Source: a virus. Taken from it: 64,000 bases of DNA. The notes under the pieces were generated by a model. That model did no database searches. It saw only the letters and a program-made list of their open reading frames with translations, and was not told where the DNA came from. The DNA is taken from IMG/VR virus record IMGVR_UViG_3300017992_000023, positions 1 to 64,000 of that record. The stretch is one strand, 5' to 3'. Positions 16,163 to 24,577 of this stretch are shown in pieces. Position numbers and translations under genes: made by a program. How positions within the stretch are numbered: the stretch's first letter is position 1; every line of letters begins with the position of its first letter.

Positions 16163-18175
16163 ATGAGTAGACTTACGAGAAAGAAACTAGCTAATGCACA
16201 GTGGGATCGCTATACGGCGAGTATGACCCGCGGACATCAGGCCTACCAGAAACAAGCCAAACTGAATGAGGCCTTTTACCTAGGTGGTGGCCGACAGTGG
16301 GATGATGTGATCAAAGCAGACCTGGAAGGTAAAGGCAAGCCCTGGCTTGAAGAGAACATTATTTTCTCCACTGTAAACACAGTAATTGGGTATCAGACTC
16401 AATCAAGGATGGATATCGCCTATAAGCCAAGGGAGTTGAATGATCAAGAGACCTCTGATGTTCTTACCCAGGTCGGCATGTATACGGTAGATCGTAACAA
16501 GTTCCCTTGGAAAGAGTCTCAAGTTTTCTCTGATGGCATGATTCAGCAGAGAGGGTATTTCGATATCCGCATAGACTTTGAAGATAACATGAATGGGGAT
16601 ATCAAGATTGATACCCTTGACCCTCTCGATGTTATCCCAGACCCAGATGCTAAGAGTTACGATCCGGATGATTGGGCTGATGTAATGGTACTGAAATGGG
16701 TTCCTCTATCTGATATCAAAGAGACTTATGGACCAGCTAAGTATCGGGCAATTCTTAAGTCCCTCAATCAGAATGATGAGGCTGACTGGGGAGACGGGTC
16801 TGATGGATTCGGTGAGTCTCGTAATAAGTTCGGAGATGATTCTACCTACTTCTCATATTTCCGTGATGAAGGAGAAGAGGTCCATGTACGGATTATTGAG
16901 CGACAGCATTGGAAGATGCATAATCGTCCTTTCTACTATGATATCGATACTGGAGAACTCTATCCAGCACCAGATAAACTGACTGATGCGGAGTATAAGA
17001 AAGAAGCCAAAGCACAGGGCTATGAGTTCATTAAGCGAGTCTCAAAGAGAGTACGCTGGACAGTCACCACAAAAGATGTTATACTACACGATGACTGGAG
17101 TCCCTACGAGCATTTCACAGTAGTTCCTTTCTTCCCCTATTTCCGTAGAGGTGTTACTCTAGGAATGGTGGATAATCTTATTAAGAGCCAGGAGATGCTC
17201 AATAAGGTCTACAGTCAAATTCTGCATGTAGTAAATACTACGGCCAACTCGGGTTGGACTGTTGAAGAGAATACTCTGACCAATATGGATACAGAGGATC
17301 TTGAAGATCGGGGGGCAGAAACTGGTCTTGTCATAGAACATAAAAGAGGCTCCGAAGCTCCTAAAAAGATCGAGCCTAACCCAATTCCTGCAGGTCTTAA
17401 GGACCTAGTGACAAGCGCAGTCGATCTGATCCGATTGATTAGTGGTGTTTCAGAGACCTTCCAAGGAGGCAAAGGCCCGGAGGTATCCGGCACTGCAATT
17501 CAATCTCGGGTCCAACAGTCAGCTATCCAGCTGGCCACCCCTATTGATAATCTGTTCAGAACACGTAATATGATTGCTGAGCGGATGCTTAAGCTTATCC
17601 AGAGCTTCTATACTGACCAACGAGCTTTCTTGATTGTCGGTGAGGATGAAGAGGACGCTGAGCCTAAGGAACTCGTTATCAATGAGGCCCTTGAAGAGAC
17701 TAGTGAGATCTTGAATGATGTAACTAAAGGACGCTACGATGTTGTCATCGCTGATGTCCCGACTCAGATCACCTTCCAGAATGCTCAAATGGCGCAAGCT
17801 ATCGAACTCCGTAAGTATGGAGTAGCTATCCCGGATGATGAGATGGTGCGTATGTCCACCCTCACCAGAAAGGATAAAATAGCTGGTAAGATCTCAGGAG
17901 AGAAGTCAGAGGAAGCTCAGCAGATTGAAAGAGAGCAACTCGAACTGACCTTGAAGAATATGGCTGCAGCCATTGAAGATCTCCAGTCTAAGGCTAATAA
18001 GGCTAACGTAGAGGCAGCTGCTAAGGCGACTGAGGTAGCCCAAGCTATCGCAGAGAATCCTTCAATAGCTCCACTGATTGATACCCTGTTGAATACTTAC
18101 TCCGAGGATCCCGGTGCTGTTGAAGAACCAGCAGAAATGCCTGTCCCGGAGCCTTCACCCACGCTAGGATTTTAA
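16163..18175 (+). CDS. portal protein (P22-type)
   Basis: 670 residues. Recognisable portal features: NEAFYLGGGRQWDD near the N-terminus, then ENIIFSTVNTVIGYQTQSR, the stretch VIPDPDAKSYDPDDWADV, and SGVSETFQGG with VSGTAIQSRVQQS later. These match the P22-like/Phage_portal families used by podoviruses. A long helical, Ala/Glu-rich C-terminus (residues ~560-650) probably forms the barrel inside the head. The dodecameric ring is the packaging channel and tail docking site. Directly downstream of the large terminase. Confidence 0.88.
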   Translation: MSRLTRKKLANAQWDRYTASMTRGHQAYQKQAKLNEAFYLGGGRQWDDVIKADLEGKGKPWLEENIIFSTVNTVIGYQTQSRMDIAYKPRELNDQETSDVLTQVGMYTVDRNKFPWKESQVFSDGMIQQRGYFDIRIDFEDNMNGDIKIDTLDPLDVIPDPDAKSYDPDDWADVMVLKWVPLSDIKETYGPAKYRAILKSLNQNDEADWGDGSDGFGESRNKFGDDSTYFSYFRDEGEEVHVRIIERQHWKMHNRPFYYDIDTGELYPAPDKLTDAEYKKEAKAQGYEFIKRVSKRVRWTVTTKDVILHDDWSPYEHFTVVPFFPYFRRGVTLGMVDNLIKSQEMLNKVYSQILHVVNTTANSGWTVEENTLTNMDTEDLEDRGAETGLVIEHKRGSEAPKKIEPNPIPAGLKDLVTSAVDLIRLISGVSETFQGGKGPEVSGTAIQSRVQQSAIQLATPIDNLFRTRNMIAERMLKLIQSFYTDQRAFLIVGEDEEDAEPKELVINEALEETSEILNDVTKGRYDVVIADVPTQITFQNAQMAQAIELRKYGVAIPDDEMVRMSTLTRKDKIAGKISGEKSEEAQQIEREQLELTLKNMAAAIEDLQSKANKANVEAAAKATEVAQAIAENPSIAPLIDTLLNTYSEDPGAVEEPAEMPVPEPSPTLGF

Positions 18176-18176
18176 C

Positions 18177-18305
18177 ATGAAAGATGAAGAGAAACAGAAA
18201 AAGACCGTCGGCAAGAAAGCTGCTGACGCCATGAAGAAACGTAAGAAGAAGTCCCGTCAAAGACTCGGTGATATTATGGGAGCGATTAGAGGCGCTCGTC
18301 GCTAA
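18177..18305 (+). CDS. small basic protein after portal
   Basis: 42 residues (MKDEEKQKKTVGKKAADAMKK...), strongly basic. Starts one base after the portal stop and ends in TAA at 18303. No strong Shine-Dalgarno, so coupling to portal translation is likely. Could be a DNA- or scaffold-binding minor head protein, but no family recognised. Confidence 0.5.
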   Translation: MKDEEKQKKTVGKKAADAMKKRKKKSRQRLGDIMGAIRGARR

Positions 18306-18395
18306 GCCAAATTCGCCACATAGTGTGGCATTCGTTTGCACTACGTTAAAGTGCGCAAGTCGTCAACGCAGACGTTAACAGTAAAGGAAAATTTT
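18306..18395 (+). promoter_or_regulatory. structured leader before scaffold gene
   Basis: Perfect hairpin GCCACA/TGTGGC with a TAG loop (18315-18329). A second hairpin TTGCACT/AGTGC..AA with a 2-base bulge (18336-18358) has loop ACGTTAA, which could pair with TTAAC near 18376. The motif ACGTTAAC lies at 18372-18379, just before the AAAGGA ribosome binding site. Folds read by eye. Confidence 0.45.
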
Positions 18396-19400
18396 ATGGC
18401 TGATGAAAAAGACTACGAGGAAGAGGTTGATCGCGGAGACGTGTTCATTCCGGATGATGAAGAAGTCACTGAGCTTGATGAGCTTGAGGATGACGAAGAG
18501 CTCGAAGAAGATGATGAAGAGCTAGAGGACGAAGACGATGAGGAAGTGCTCGAAGAAGACGAAGAAGACGAACCCGAAGAAGACGAAGATGATGACGAGG
18601 AGGAAGATGAGGAAGATGAAGGAGACGAGGAAGAAGCTCGGATCCCTCGGTCCCGCCTGAATCAAGTCATTAACGAGCGTGAAGCTGAACGAGAGCGAAG
18701 CGCTTGGTTGGAAGAGCAGAACGAGCGTTTGATTGAACTTCTGACTACATCACAAGGAACGGTTCAAGAGGCTCCTCCAGCACCGAAAGAACCTCCGTAT
18801 GATTTCGATGGTAAAGAAGAAGAGTACGCCGAACTGATTATTGATGGTGAAACGGCTAAAGCTGCTAAGCTCCGCAATGAGATCACCGCAGCTCGTGAGA
18901 AACAGCTGACTGAGCAAATTAGAGCAGCTAAAGAAGAGGCATCCTCTGATGCTTATACTAAGGCTGAAGCTGCACGAGAAGAAGATCGTTTCCAAAAGGC
19001 TATCCAGTCTTCTATCGAGTCCTATGATTTCTTGGATGACGCTTCTGATGCATACGATGAACGAGCTGTCACTGCAGTTAATGCTATGATGCAGGGTAAT
19101 ATTGCTGGTGGTATGACTAAGTCTAAGGCACTTCAGGAAGCAGTAGCTGAATTAGGACCTCTTTATGCAAAGAAACTTGGAATTAAAGAAGAGCCTAAAA
19201 AAGAATCCCTCGGTAAAAAGAGAACCAAAACCGCTAGGAAGAAAGCGGCAAAAGCCTCTCAACAACAGCCCCCGGCGACTAAAAGGGCTGCTAAAGGGAA
19301 GGCATCTCGTGATCTTGATACTCTTGACCTAGCTAAGATGTCTGAATCCGAGTACAACAAATTGACCCTACGTGAGCGTAAAGCTCTCCGCGGCGATTAA
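18396..19400 (+). CDS. scaffolding protein
   Basis: 334 residues starting MADEKDYEEE; this ATG is preceded by AAAGGA at a good distance, whereas an in-frame ATG 60 bases upstream falls inside the structured leader. Residues ~10-90 are almost all Asp/Glu, followed by a helical coiled-coil-like middle and a basic tail (KKRTKTARKKAAKA), ending MSESEYNKLTLRERKALRGD-like. Acidic plus helical plus basic tail between portal and capsid genes is typical of podovirus scaffolds that template prohead assembly. The basic end would contact the coat protein. Confidence 0.82.
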   Translation: MADEKDYEEEVDRGDVFIPDDEEVTELDELEDDEELEEDDEELEDEDDEEVLEEDEEDEPEEDEDDDEEEDEEDEGDEEEARIPRSRLNQVINEREAERERSAWLEEQNERLIELLTTSQGTVQEAPPAPKEPPYDFDGKEEEYAELIIDGETAKAAKLRNEITAAREKQLTEQIRAAKEEASSDAYTKAEAAREEDRFQKAIQSSIESYDFLDDASDAYDERAVTAVNAMMQGNIAGGMTKSKALQEAVAELGPLYAKKLGIKEEPKKESLGKKRTKTARKKAAKASQQQPPATKRAAKGKASRDLDTLDLAKMSESEYNKLTLRERKALRGD

Positions 19401-19522
19401 TAAAAGGCCCCTTGAAGCCTTAATTCATGTTTCAGGTATGATTCGACCGTTAACGAAATCCGGCGTCGACTCCGAAATGTCTAACTTAACTACTAATTAA
19501 ATTTGATATAGGAGAAGCAATA
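19401..19522 (+). promoter_or_regulatory. leader of the major capsid gene
   Basis: 122-base gap. Contains AAGGC/GCCTT (from 19404) closing a small loop, CGAC/GTCG around the CCGTTAACG motif (about 19444-19469) and an AT-rich stretch before AGGAGAAGC at the capsid start. No convincing promoter hexamers and no T-run terminator were seen. Likely a 5' UTR or RNA processing region. Confidence 0.4.
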
Positions 19523-20638
19523 ATGGCTTTAACTAACTTTGCTGCTTTGACTCCGGAGCAGAAGATTGTCTGGAGTCGCGATGTATGGCGCGATGCGCGT
19601 GATATGTCCTTCATCAACAAGTTCACTGGTACCGACGAGAACAACGTCATCCAGCGTATCACCGAACTTACTAAGACCGAGAAAGGCGAAAAGGTACTGA
19701 TGCACCTGTTGGCTGATCTGGTTGATGACGGCGTTATCGGCGACAATGAGCGCGAAGGTAACGAAGAAGAGATGATGACCTACACCGATGACATCACCAT
19801 TGATCTCATCTCTCATGGTGTTCGTCAGAAAGGTAAGCTGGCTGACCAGAAGACCGTAGTCTCCTTCCGTGAGCATGCTCGCGACGTACTGGCCTACTGG
19901 CTGGCTAACCGTATGGACCAACTGGCGTTCCTGACTATGGCTGGTATCGGCTATGACAAGAACAACGATGGTTCTGCTCGTGCCTCTGGTGCTTTCGCAT
20001 CCTTGGCCTTCGCTAGTGATGTAGCCGCTCCGACCGGTAACCGTCACTACATGGTTAAGAATGATGGTGCTGGTACTGTATCTATTGCCCCTGGTAATAC
20101 TGCAGGCCTGGAAGCTACCGACACTCTGACCTACGAGCACATCGTAGATCTGACCACTCTGGCTAAGACCAACTACATCAAGCCTCTGATGGCTGGTGGT
20201 AAAGAGTACTACGTGGCGTTTGTACGTCCCGAGGCTCTGGCTCAGCTGAAGAAGGATCAGGACTTCCAACGTGCTGTTGTTACTGGTCTGCCGCGTTCTG
20301 ATAAGAACCCGTTCTTCTCTGGCGGTACTGTAACCGTTGATGGTCTGGTCTTCCATGAGCATCGTCTGGTTTACAACACCAAAGGCGCTACCTCTGGCGT
20401 AGACAAGTGGGGCTCTGGCTCTGATGTTGACGGTTCTCGTATGGTCATCGCTGGTGCTCAGGGTCTCGGCATGGCCGACCTTGGCGCTCCGGAATGGTCT
20501 GAGAAGTTGTTCAACTACGACAGCTCTCCGGGTATCAACGTCGATAAGATGTTCGGTCTCCTGAAGCCGAAGTACTACACTAACTACTCGAAGTCTATCG
20601 AAGACTTTGGTATCATGTGTGTAGACCACGCGGTCTAA
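19523..20638 (+). CDS. major capsid protein (N4-like, DUF4043-type)
   Basis: 371 residues with AGGAG Shine-Dalgarno. Sequence pattern ISHGVRQKGKLADQKTV, then REHARDVLAYWLANRMDQ and KPKYYTNYSKSIEDFG near the end matches the N4 gp56-like/DUF4043 coat protein family with HK97 fold. Codon bias is extreme and uniform (CTG, GGT, CGT), as expected of the most abundant virion protein; this bias also leaves a long antisense open frame that is not a gene. Downstream is a predicted RNA pseudoknot, upstream a leader. Confidence 0.9.
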   Translation: MALTNFAALTPEQKIVWSRDVWRDARDMSFINKFTGTDENNVIQRITELTKTEKGEKVLMHLLADLVDDGVIGDNEREGNEEEMMTYTDDITIDLISHGVRQKGKLADQKTVVSFREHARDVLAYWLANRMDQLAFLTMAGIGYDKNNDGSARASGAFASLAFASDVAAPTGNRHYMVKNDGAGTVSIAPGNTAGLEATDTLTYEHIVDLTTLAKTNYIKPLMAGGKEYYVAFVRPEALAQLKKDQDFQRAVVTGLPRSDKNPFFSGGTVTVDGLVFHEHRLVYNTKGATSGVDKWGSGSDVDGSRMVIAGAQGLGMADLGAPEWSEKLFNYDSSPGINVDKMFGLLKPKYYTNYSKSIEDFGIMCVDHAV

Positions 20639-20649
20639 AGCAACCTAAT

Positions 20650-20699
20650 CTACTGGCCTCTTTGATGCTGTGAGGTCAGTAGCATCCGTTAACAGCATC
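20650..20699 (+). ncRNA. H-type RNA pseudoknot between capsid and decoration genes
   Basis: Stem 1: CTACTGGCCTC (20650-20660) with GAGGTCAGTAG (20672-20682), 11 pairs including one G-U. Its loop GATGCTGT (20664-20671) is perfectly complementary to ACAGCATC (20692-20699), 8 pairs. Linkers are 3, 0 and 9 bases, geometrically suited to an H-type pseudoknot. The decoration gene ribosome binding site AGGAG starts at 20706, just after it. Confidence 0.65.
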
Positions 20700-20718
20700 C
20701 TATTTAGGAGCTAATATT

Positions 20719-21105
20719 ATGGCTATTGTTAAAAACCCGGGTCGTCAGGAAGTAATCTGTGCGGTCCAAAAGATTGATGGTGCTACTCTCGGTGCTGCTG
20801 CTGCTAACGAAGCAGTAGACCTGCCGGAAGGTGCCATTGTAGTTGGCGGTTATCTCAACGTAACCGAAGCGTTTACCGGTGGTGCTGATATCACTCTGGC
20901 TGTCTCTGGCGGTGGTGTAACCCTCACTGCTACTGATGCAGATACTGGTACCTCTTCCAATGGTCTGACCGTTGATGGTTCGGTTGTTGGTGCTGGTGGC
21001 GATGTAATCAGCGTGACCAATGCTGGTACTACCCCGACCGGTGGTACTGCGTATCTGGTTGTTGAATACGTTGTAGAAGGCCGTGCAGCTTTCTCTGAAG
21101 GTTAA
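20719..21105 (+). CDS. head decoration-type protein (paralogue 1)
   Basis: 128 residues, small, Gly/Ala/Val/Thr-rich beta protein with highly biased codons, so probably abundant. Shares NPGRQE at the start and EY(V/I)V(E/I)GRA(A/S)F near the end with the next gene, along with a central EAF..A..(I/L)T pattern, marking tandem paralogues. Position directly after the coat gene and size suggest a capsid decoration or cement protein; this role is inferred. Followed by a strong terminator. Confidence 0.6.
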   Translation: MAIVKNPGRQEVICAVQKIDGATLGAAAANEAVDLPEGAIVVGGYLNVTEAFTGGADITLAVSGGGVTLTATDADTGTSSNGLTVDGSVVGAGGDVISVTNAGTTPTGGTAYLVVEYVVEGRAAFSEG

Positions 21106-21123
21106 TAAGCCCTCGTAGCTTTT

Positions 21124-21148
21124 CCCGGCCCTTCGGGGCTGGGTTTTT
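21124..21148 (+). terminator. rho-independent terminator with UUCG tetraloop
   Basis: CCCGGCCC (21124-21131), loop TTCG, GGGCTGGG (21136-21143), then TTTTT (21144-21148). Eight pairs including one G-U. Lies 18 bases after the first decoration gene and would lower expression of all genes downstream relative to capsid genes. Confidence 0.9.
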
Positions 21149-21162
21149 CTAAGGAATTATAT

Positions 21163-21552
21163 ATGGCACAAACATTAGAATGTGGCTTAATGAACCCAGG
21201 CAGACAGGAGATGATTGTCGCTACTGCTAGTTTTTGGTTTAGCGATGTTAAGTCTACAGATCCTTTCCCAGCAGTTCAGTTGCCGCCTAAAGCCGCTATC
21301 CTTAGAGGAAAGTTTGCTATAGAAGAGGCTTTTGATGTTGCTACATCTCTGACCATCTCTGTTAATGGCACAGAAATTTTAACTGACCAAAACTTAAATA
21401 ACGTAGAGATTGTTGACTTAGCACCTTACTGTGCTGTGAGTCCTAATCCTGAAACAGTCAACTTACAACTAAACCAAGTCCCTACACAAGGGTTTGCTAG
21501 ATTTACTGTCGAGTATATTGTAATTGGTAGAGCTAGCTTTACACAAGATTAA
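21163..21552 (+). CDS. head decoration-type protein (paralogue 2)
   Basis: 129 residues, paralogous to the preceding gene: NPGRQEMIVA near the start, EEAFDVATSLTISVNG in the middle and TVEYIVIGRASF at the end. Identity is low outside these motifs and codon use is less biased, so it is expected to be less abundant, in agreement with the terminator between the copies. A second capsid or head-tail accessory protein; not proven. Confidence 0.6.
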   Translation: MAQTLECGLMNPGRQEMIVATASFWFSDVKSTDPFPAVQLPPKAAILRGKFAIEEAFDVATSLTISVNGTEILTDQNLNNVEIVDLAPYCAVSPNPETVNLQLNQVPTQGFARFTVEYIVIGRASFTQD

Positions 21553-21572
21553 ACTTTTACGAGGAGTTTATT

Positions 21573-22004
21573 ATGAGATTTAGAAGTCAATCAGATGAGG
21601 TAGTACGTATCGCTAATACTAGCGGGCATGTAGCAGTCGTAGGTCCTGAATGGACCAACGTACATAAGAGCCTAGAAGCCGACGCTTACGCTGCTGGTCT
21701 TATCTCTCAGAACATGACTAAAGACCGGGCTATCAAGCAAGTCCCTGATAGCATGGTAGAAGGAATGTCCAAAATCGCTCTTGAGAAGGAGCAAGTAAAA
21801 TCACTCATTAAGAAGTGGTACACTAACCTCTCTGAGTATGAGCATTGCTTCAAGAAGAATAATGAGCCTGCTATGACTGAGATCACTAAAGCTCTTGGAT
21901 TTAAGACCCAAGCTGGATATGTAGCTCAAATGGCTCATGAAGTACGACAAGAACTAGGTATCCCGAAAGGCCATCTGAAGCCTTTGACTGAAGCTGAGGA
22001 ATAA
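21573..22004 (+). CDS. hypothetical head-tail region protein
   Basis: 143 residues with GAGGAG upstream. N-terminus (FRSQSDEVVRIANTSGHVAVVGPEW) looks like a small beta domain, the rest is helical (KDRAIKQVPDSMVEGMSKI, LIKKWYTNLSEYEHCF). Sits between decoration genes and the tail adaptor, a usual place for head completion or assembly factors. Not recognised. Confidence 0.6.
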   Translation: MRFRSQSDEVVRIANTSGHVAVVGPEWTNVHKSLEADAYAAGLISQNMTKDRAIKQVPDSMVEGMSKIALEKEQVKSLIKKWYTNLSEYEHCFKKNNEPAMTEITKALGFKTQAGYVAQMAHEVRQELGIPKGHLKPLTEAEE

Positions 22005-22007
22005 TTG

Positions 22008-22712
22008 ATGCTCCTGCTAGACCAAATCAAATTTCTGCGTGAATCCATCTTGGATGACATCGGTGGTACTGGTGTGGATTGGCAGGACATTAATGAGACT
22101 CAAGCGGAGTCCTCCCAGCTTCGCTGGACTAATGAAGAACTAGCCTTCTTCCTTACTCAGGCTGAACGTGAAGTTGCTAGACGAGCTAAGCTGCTGAAAG
22201 ATACCACTGGAAACTACGATATCACTACTGTAGCTGACCAGATGGAATACCCATTGGACGAGAAAGTTCTCCGTGTAATTCATGCAGAGATTGATGGAAA
22301 GCCTCTGGCTGATAAAGAAATAGAAGAGATCTACAAGACCTACCGGTGGAAAGAGCGAAAGGGGACCCCTCAAGTCATTATCACTGATCATAGCGCTAGA
22401 TCTGTTAGCCTGTGGCCTATTCCAGATGCAGTCTTCACCGCGGAACTCATTGTATACCGTCTTCCGCTAGTGGACCTTGATTGGGATCTTGCAGATTCTC
22501 AGAGCCCTGAGATCCCTGAGATGCATCATTTCCCGATGATTAACTACGCAGCTTACTTGGCGTATATGAAAGATGAGGCTAATGCTCTTGATCCTACTAG
22601 GGCTGCTCAGTATAAAGGCCTTTTCGATACCGATTATCCGGATCAAACTTGGTCTGCAGAAATGCGTAAGATGCGTAATAGGGGCCGAACCGTTAAGTAT
22701 GGGGGTCTTTGA
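22008..22712 (+). CDS. head-to-tail adaptor / tail tube protein
   Basis: 234 residues from the ATG at 22008 (a TTG just before it is less likely; GAGGA is 8 bases upstream). Helical N-terminus (RWTNEELAFFLTQAEREVARRAKLL), beta middle (YPLDEKVLRVIHAEIDGKPL), SVSLWPIPDA, and helical end with ALDPTRAAQYKGLFD match phage adaptor/tubular proteins (T7 gp11-like architecture, DUF6682-type). It would form the ring beneath the portal. TGATG overlap with the next gene. Confidence 0.65.
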   Translation: MLLLDQIKFLRESILDDIGGTGVDWQDINETQAESSQLRWTNEELAFFLTQAEREVARRAKLLKDTTGNYDITTVADQMEYPLDEKVLRVIHAEIDGKPLADKEIEEIYKTYRWKERKGTPQVIITDHSARSVSLWPIPDAVFTAELIVYRLPLVDLDWDLADSQSPEIPEMHHFPMINYAAYLAYMKDEANALDPTRAAQYKGLFDTDYPDQTWSAEMRKMRNRGRTVKYGGL

Positions 22713-23989
22713 TGCCTCAACACCCTAAGACAGTTGGCATAGCTTCATTCAAGGGACTCAACAATGTCCTGAGACCAGAGCGTACTCCAAAAGAGTACTT
22801 GAAGACTGCTGATAATGTTGACATTGATAAGTCAGGTGGGATCCAGAAACGAGAGGGCTATACCCTAATCGACTCTGGGTCCTACCATTCTGTTTGGGCC
22901 GATGGAAACCTTTGCTTCGCTGTGAAAGACGGAGATTTAGTTCAGCTAGATCCTCAACTTAACCCGACAGTGGTTGTCCCAAATGTCGGCTTAGATCCTA
23001 TCTCTTACTTCCGTATTGAAAACTCTGTCTACTACAGCTCTCGAAGTGTTAATGGGGTCTTAGAGAATGGAACTTCTAGAGACTGGGGAATCTCACGACC
23101 GAATCCCTATCCTACACTCAGTCAGGTTACTGGGAGCTTAGAGTCAGGTAAGTATCAAGTAGCTATTACTTACGCTAGTATTGATGGTCGCGAGTCTGGA
23201 GCTAGAGTCTCGGGGGAGATTGAGGTCTCTACAGGATCTGGCATTCAGCTCTCTGGTATCCCCGAGTCAGAAGATCCGACTGTTGACATGGTCAATATCT
23301 ATATGTCTCATGATAATGGACAGGTGCTTTACTATAAGGCCTCTGTATCTAATGGGACATCCAGCTATGTACTGGCGGATGATACTGGCCTAAGGCGTCC
23401 ACTAGACACCTTCAACCAAGTTCCAGCTCCGAAAGGTCACATAGTCGCACAGGCTCATAGCCGTGCTTGGATTGCTGAAGACAATTATCTATGGCATAGT
23501 GATCCATTTCAATATGAGCACTTCTCTCTGGCAGACAGCTATATCCACTTCCCAGATAGAATACGAGCAGTGATGCCAGTTGAAGGGGGTCTTTGGGTGG
23601 CCTCCGATGGTCTATACTATTTAGCAGGAGAAGATCCTGAGAGAATGGATCTAGATCTCAAAGAGCCTATTAAAGTCGTGGAGGGGTCAGCTGTACGTAT
23701 CCCAGGAGCTTATGTCTTTATTGAGAATACTCCTATAGGATACAAGTGGATCATTTCTTCAAATAGGGGAATCTACGTTCTGTTCAATGACGGGATTGCC
23801 CTTAATATGACCTCCCAGAACTATGAGTTCCCTAGTGCCGATGAGGGAGCAGCGACATTCATGCAAGTAGACGGATTGAACAAATACATCTCCTTACTTA
23901 AGCAACCTAAGAGTGATTCAGAGAATGCTACAGTAGGAGATCTAGTAACAGCGACTATTATCCGAAATGGAGTAGTTGTTCCTGAGTAA
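22712..23989 (+). CDS. tail tube/nozzle protein, beta-propeller-like
   Basis: 425 residues from ATG 22712. Pattern FKGLNNVLRPERTP, then YLKTADNVDIDKSGGIQKREGYTLI (shown in pieces), then repeated strands such as HSVWADGNLCFAVKDG, GGLWVASDGLYYLAGEDPE and RGIYVLFNDGIALN. These features match podovirus tail nozzle or stabilisation proteins (T7 gp12/P22 gp10-type), which are propeller-like. Translationally coupled to the adaptor gene. Confident on class, less on the exact family. Confidence 0.68.
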   Translation: MPQHPKTVGIASFKGLNNVLRPERTPKEYLKTADNVDIDKSGGIQKREGYTLIDSGSYHSVWADGNLCFAVKDGDLVQLDPQLNPTVVVPNVGLDPISYFRIENSVYYSSRSVNGVLENGTSRDWGISRPNPYPTLSQVTGSLESGKYQVAITYASIDGRESGARVSGEIEVSTGSGIQLSGIPESEDPTVDMVNIYMSHDNGQVLYYKASVSNGTSSYVLADDTGLRRPLDTFNQVPAPKGHIVAQAHSRAWIAEDNYLWHSDPFQYEHFSLADSYIHFPDRIRAVMPVEGGLWVASDGLYYLAGEDPERMDLDLKEPIKVVEGSAVRIPGAYVFIENTPIGYKWIISSNRGIYVLFNDGIALNMTSQNYEFPSADEGAATFMQVDGLNKYISLLKQPKSDSENATVGDLVTATIIRNGVVVPE

Positions 23990-24004
23990 TCACTGGAGAT
24001 TGTA

Positions 24005-24577
24005 ATGGATAAGAATATCATGCAAGAAATCCTTCGTGGAAAGTTCGAACAGAACGACGAAGGTGGTATGTACCTCCCTGGTGCAAAAGTTAATATCGGC
24101 GGTGTGTTCGCTAACTGGCTCAACGATGATGTAGAAGATACCCAGTACTCTGGGAATATCGTAGTTGACGAAGGTTTGAACCATATCCTGGATGTTGCCC
24201 TGTCTAATGCCACCCAAGAGTCTACTTGGTATGTTGGTATTTACAAAAATAACTACACCCCGGTAGCAGGTGATACTGCATCTGTTTTTGCTGGTGCAGG
24301 TAAGGGGAATGAGATCAATTCAGAGATCGACGAGATTGTCCGTCCGACTTTCGTTGATGCCGGAGCTTCTGGTAAGATCATTACTAACACCGCTAGTCCT
24401 GCAGTCTTCACTGCTAACCAAGCTGTCACCGCTTATGGTGCATTCTTGATCAGTGACAATGTCTTGGGCGGTTTGACTGGTGTCCTGTGCTCTGCATCCT
24501 TGTTTGCTTCTCAGCGTGACATGGTTGATACGGATGTTCTGAACGTCACCTATCAGCTGCAGATTGCTGACGCTTAA
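24005..24577 (+). CDS. small virion structural protein
   Basis: 190 residues with GGAG before ATG. Strongly biased codons. Contains a beta-rich core (STWYVGIYKNNYTPVAGD, TAYGAFLISDN, VLNVTYQLQIAD). In composition and layout it recalls the 150-residue structural protein at 6512, possibly the same superfamily; this is a weak resemblance. Ends in TAATG with the next gene. Exact role unknown. Confidence 0.55.
   Translation: MDKNIMQEILRGKFEQNDEGGMYLPGAKVNIGGVFANWLNDDVEDTQYSGNIVVDEGLNHILDVALSNATQESTWYVGIYKNNYTPVAGDTASVFAGAGKGNEINSEIDEIVRPTFVDAGASGKIITNTASPAVFTANQAVTAYGAFLISDNVLGGLTGVLCSASLFASQRDMVDTDVLNVTYQLQIADA

Noticed and set aside
18336-18395. Twenty-residue N-terminal extension of the scaffold protein
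   Set aside because: The extension overlaps the structured leader, lacks a ribosome binding site and is basic, unlike the acidic start of the protein from 18396.
19529-20629. Long antisense open frame (366 codons) opposite the major capsid gene
   Set aside because: It arises from the extreme codon bias of the capsid gene, has no ribosome binding site, lies against the direction of all local genes and shows no protein-like composition.
20630-20672. Programmed frameshift or readthrough of the capsid gene driven by the pseudoknot
   Set aside because: Readthrough in frame adds only eight residues and the -1 frame ends at the TGA near 20670-20672; no slippery heptamer is present. A long minor capsid form is not possible.
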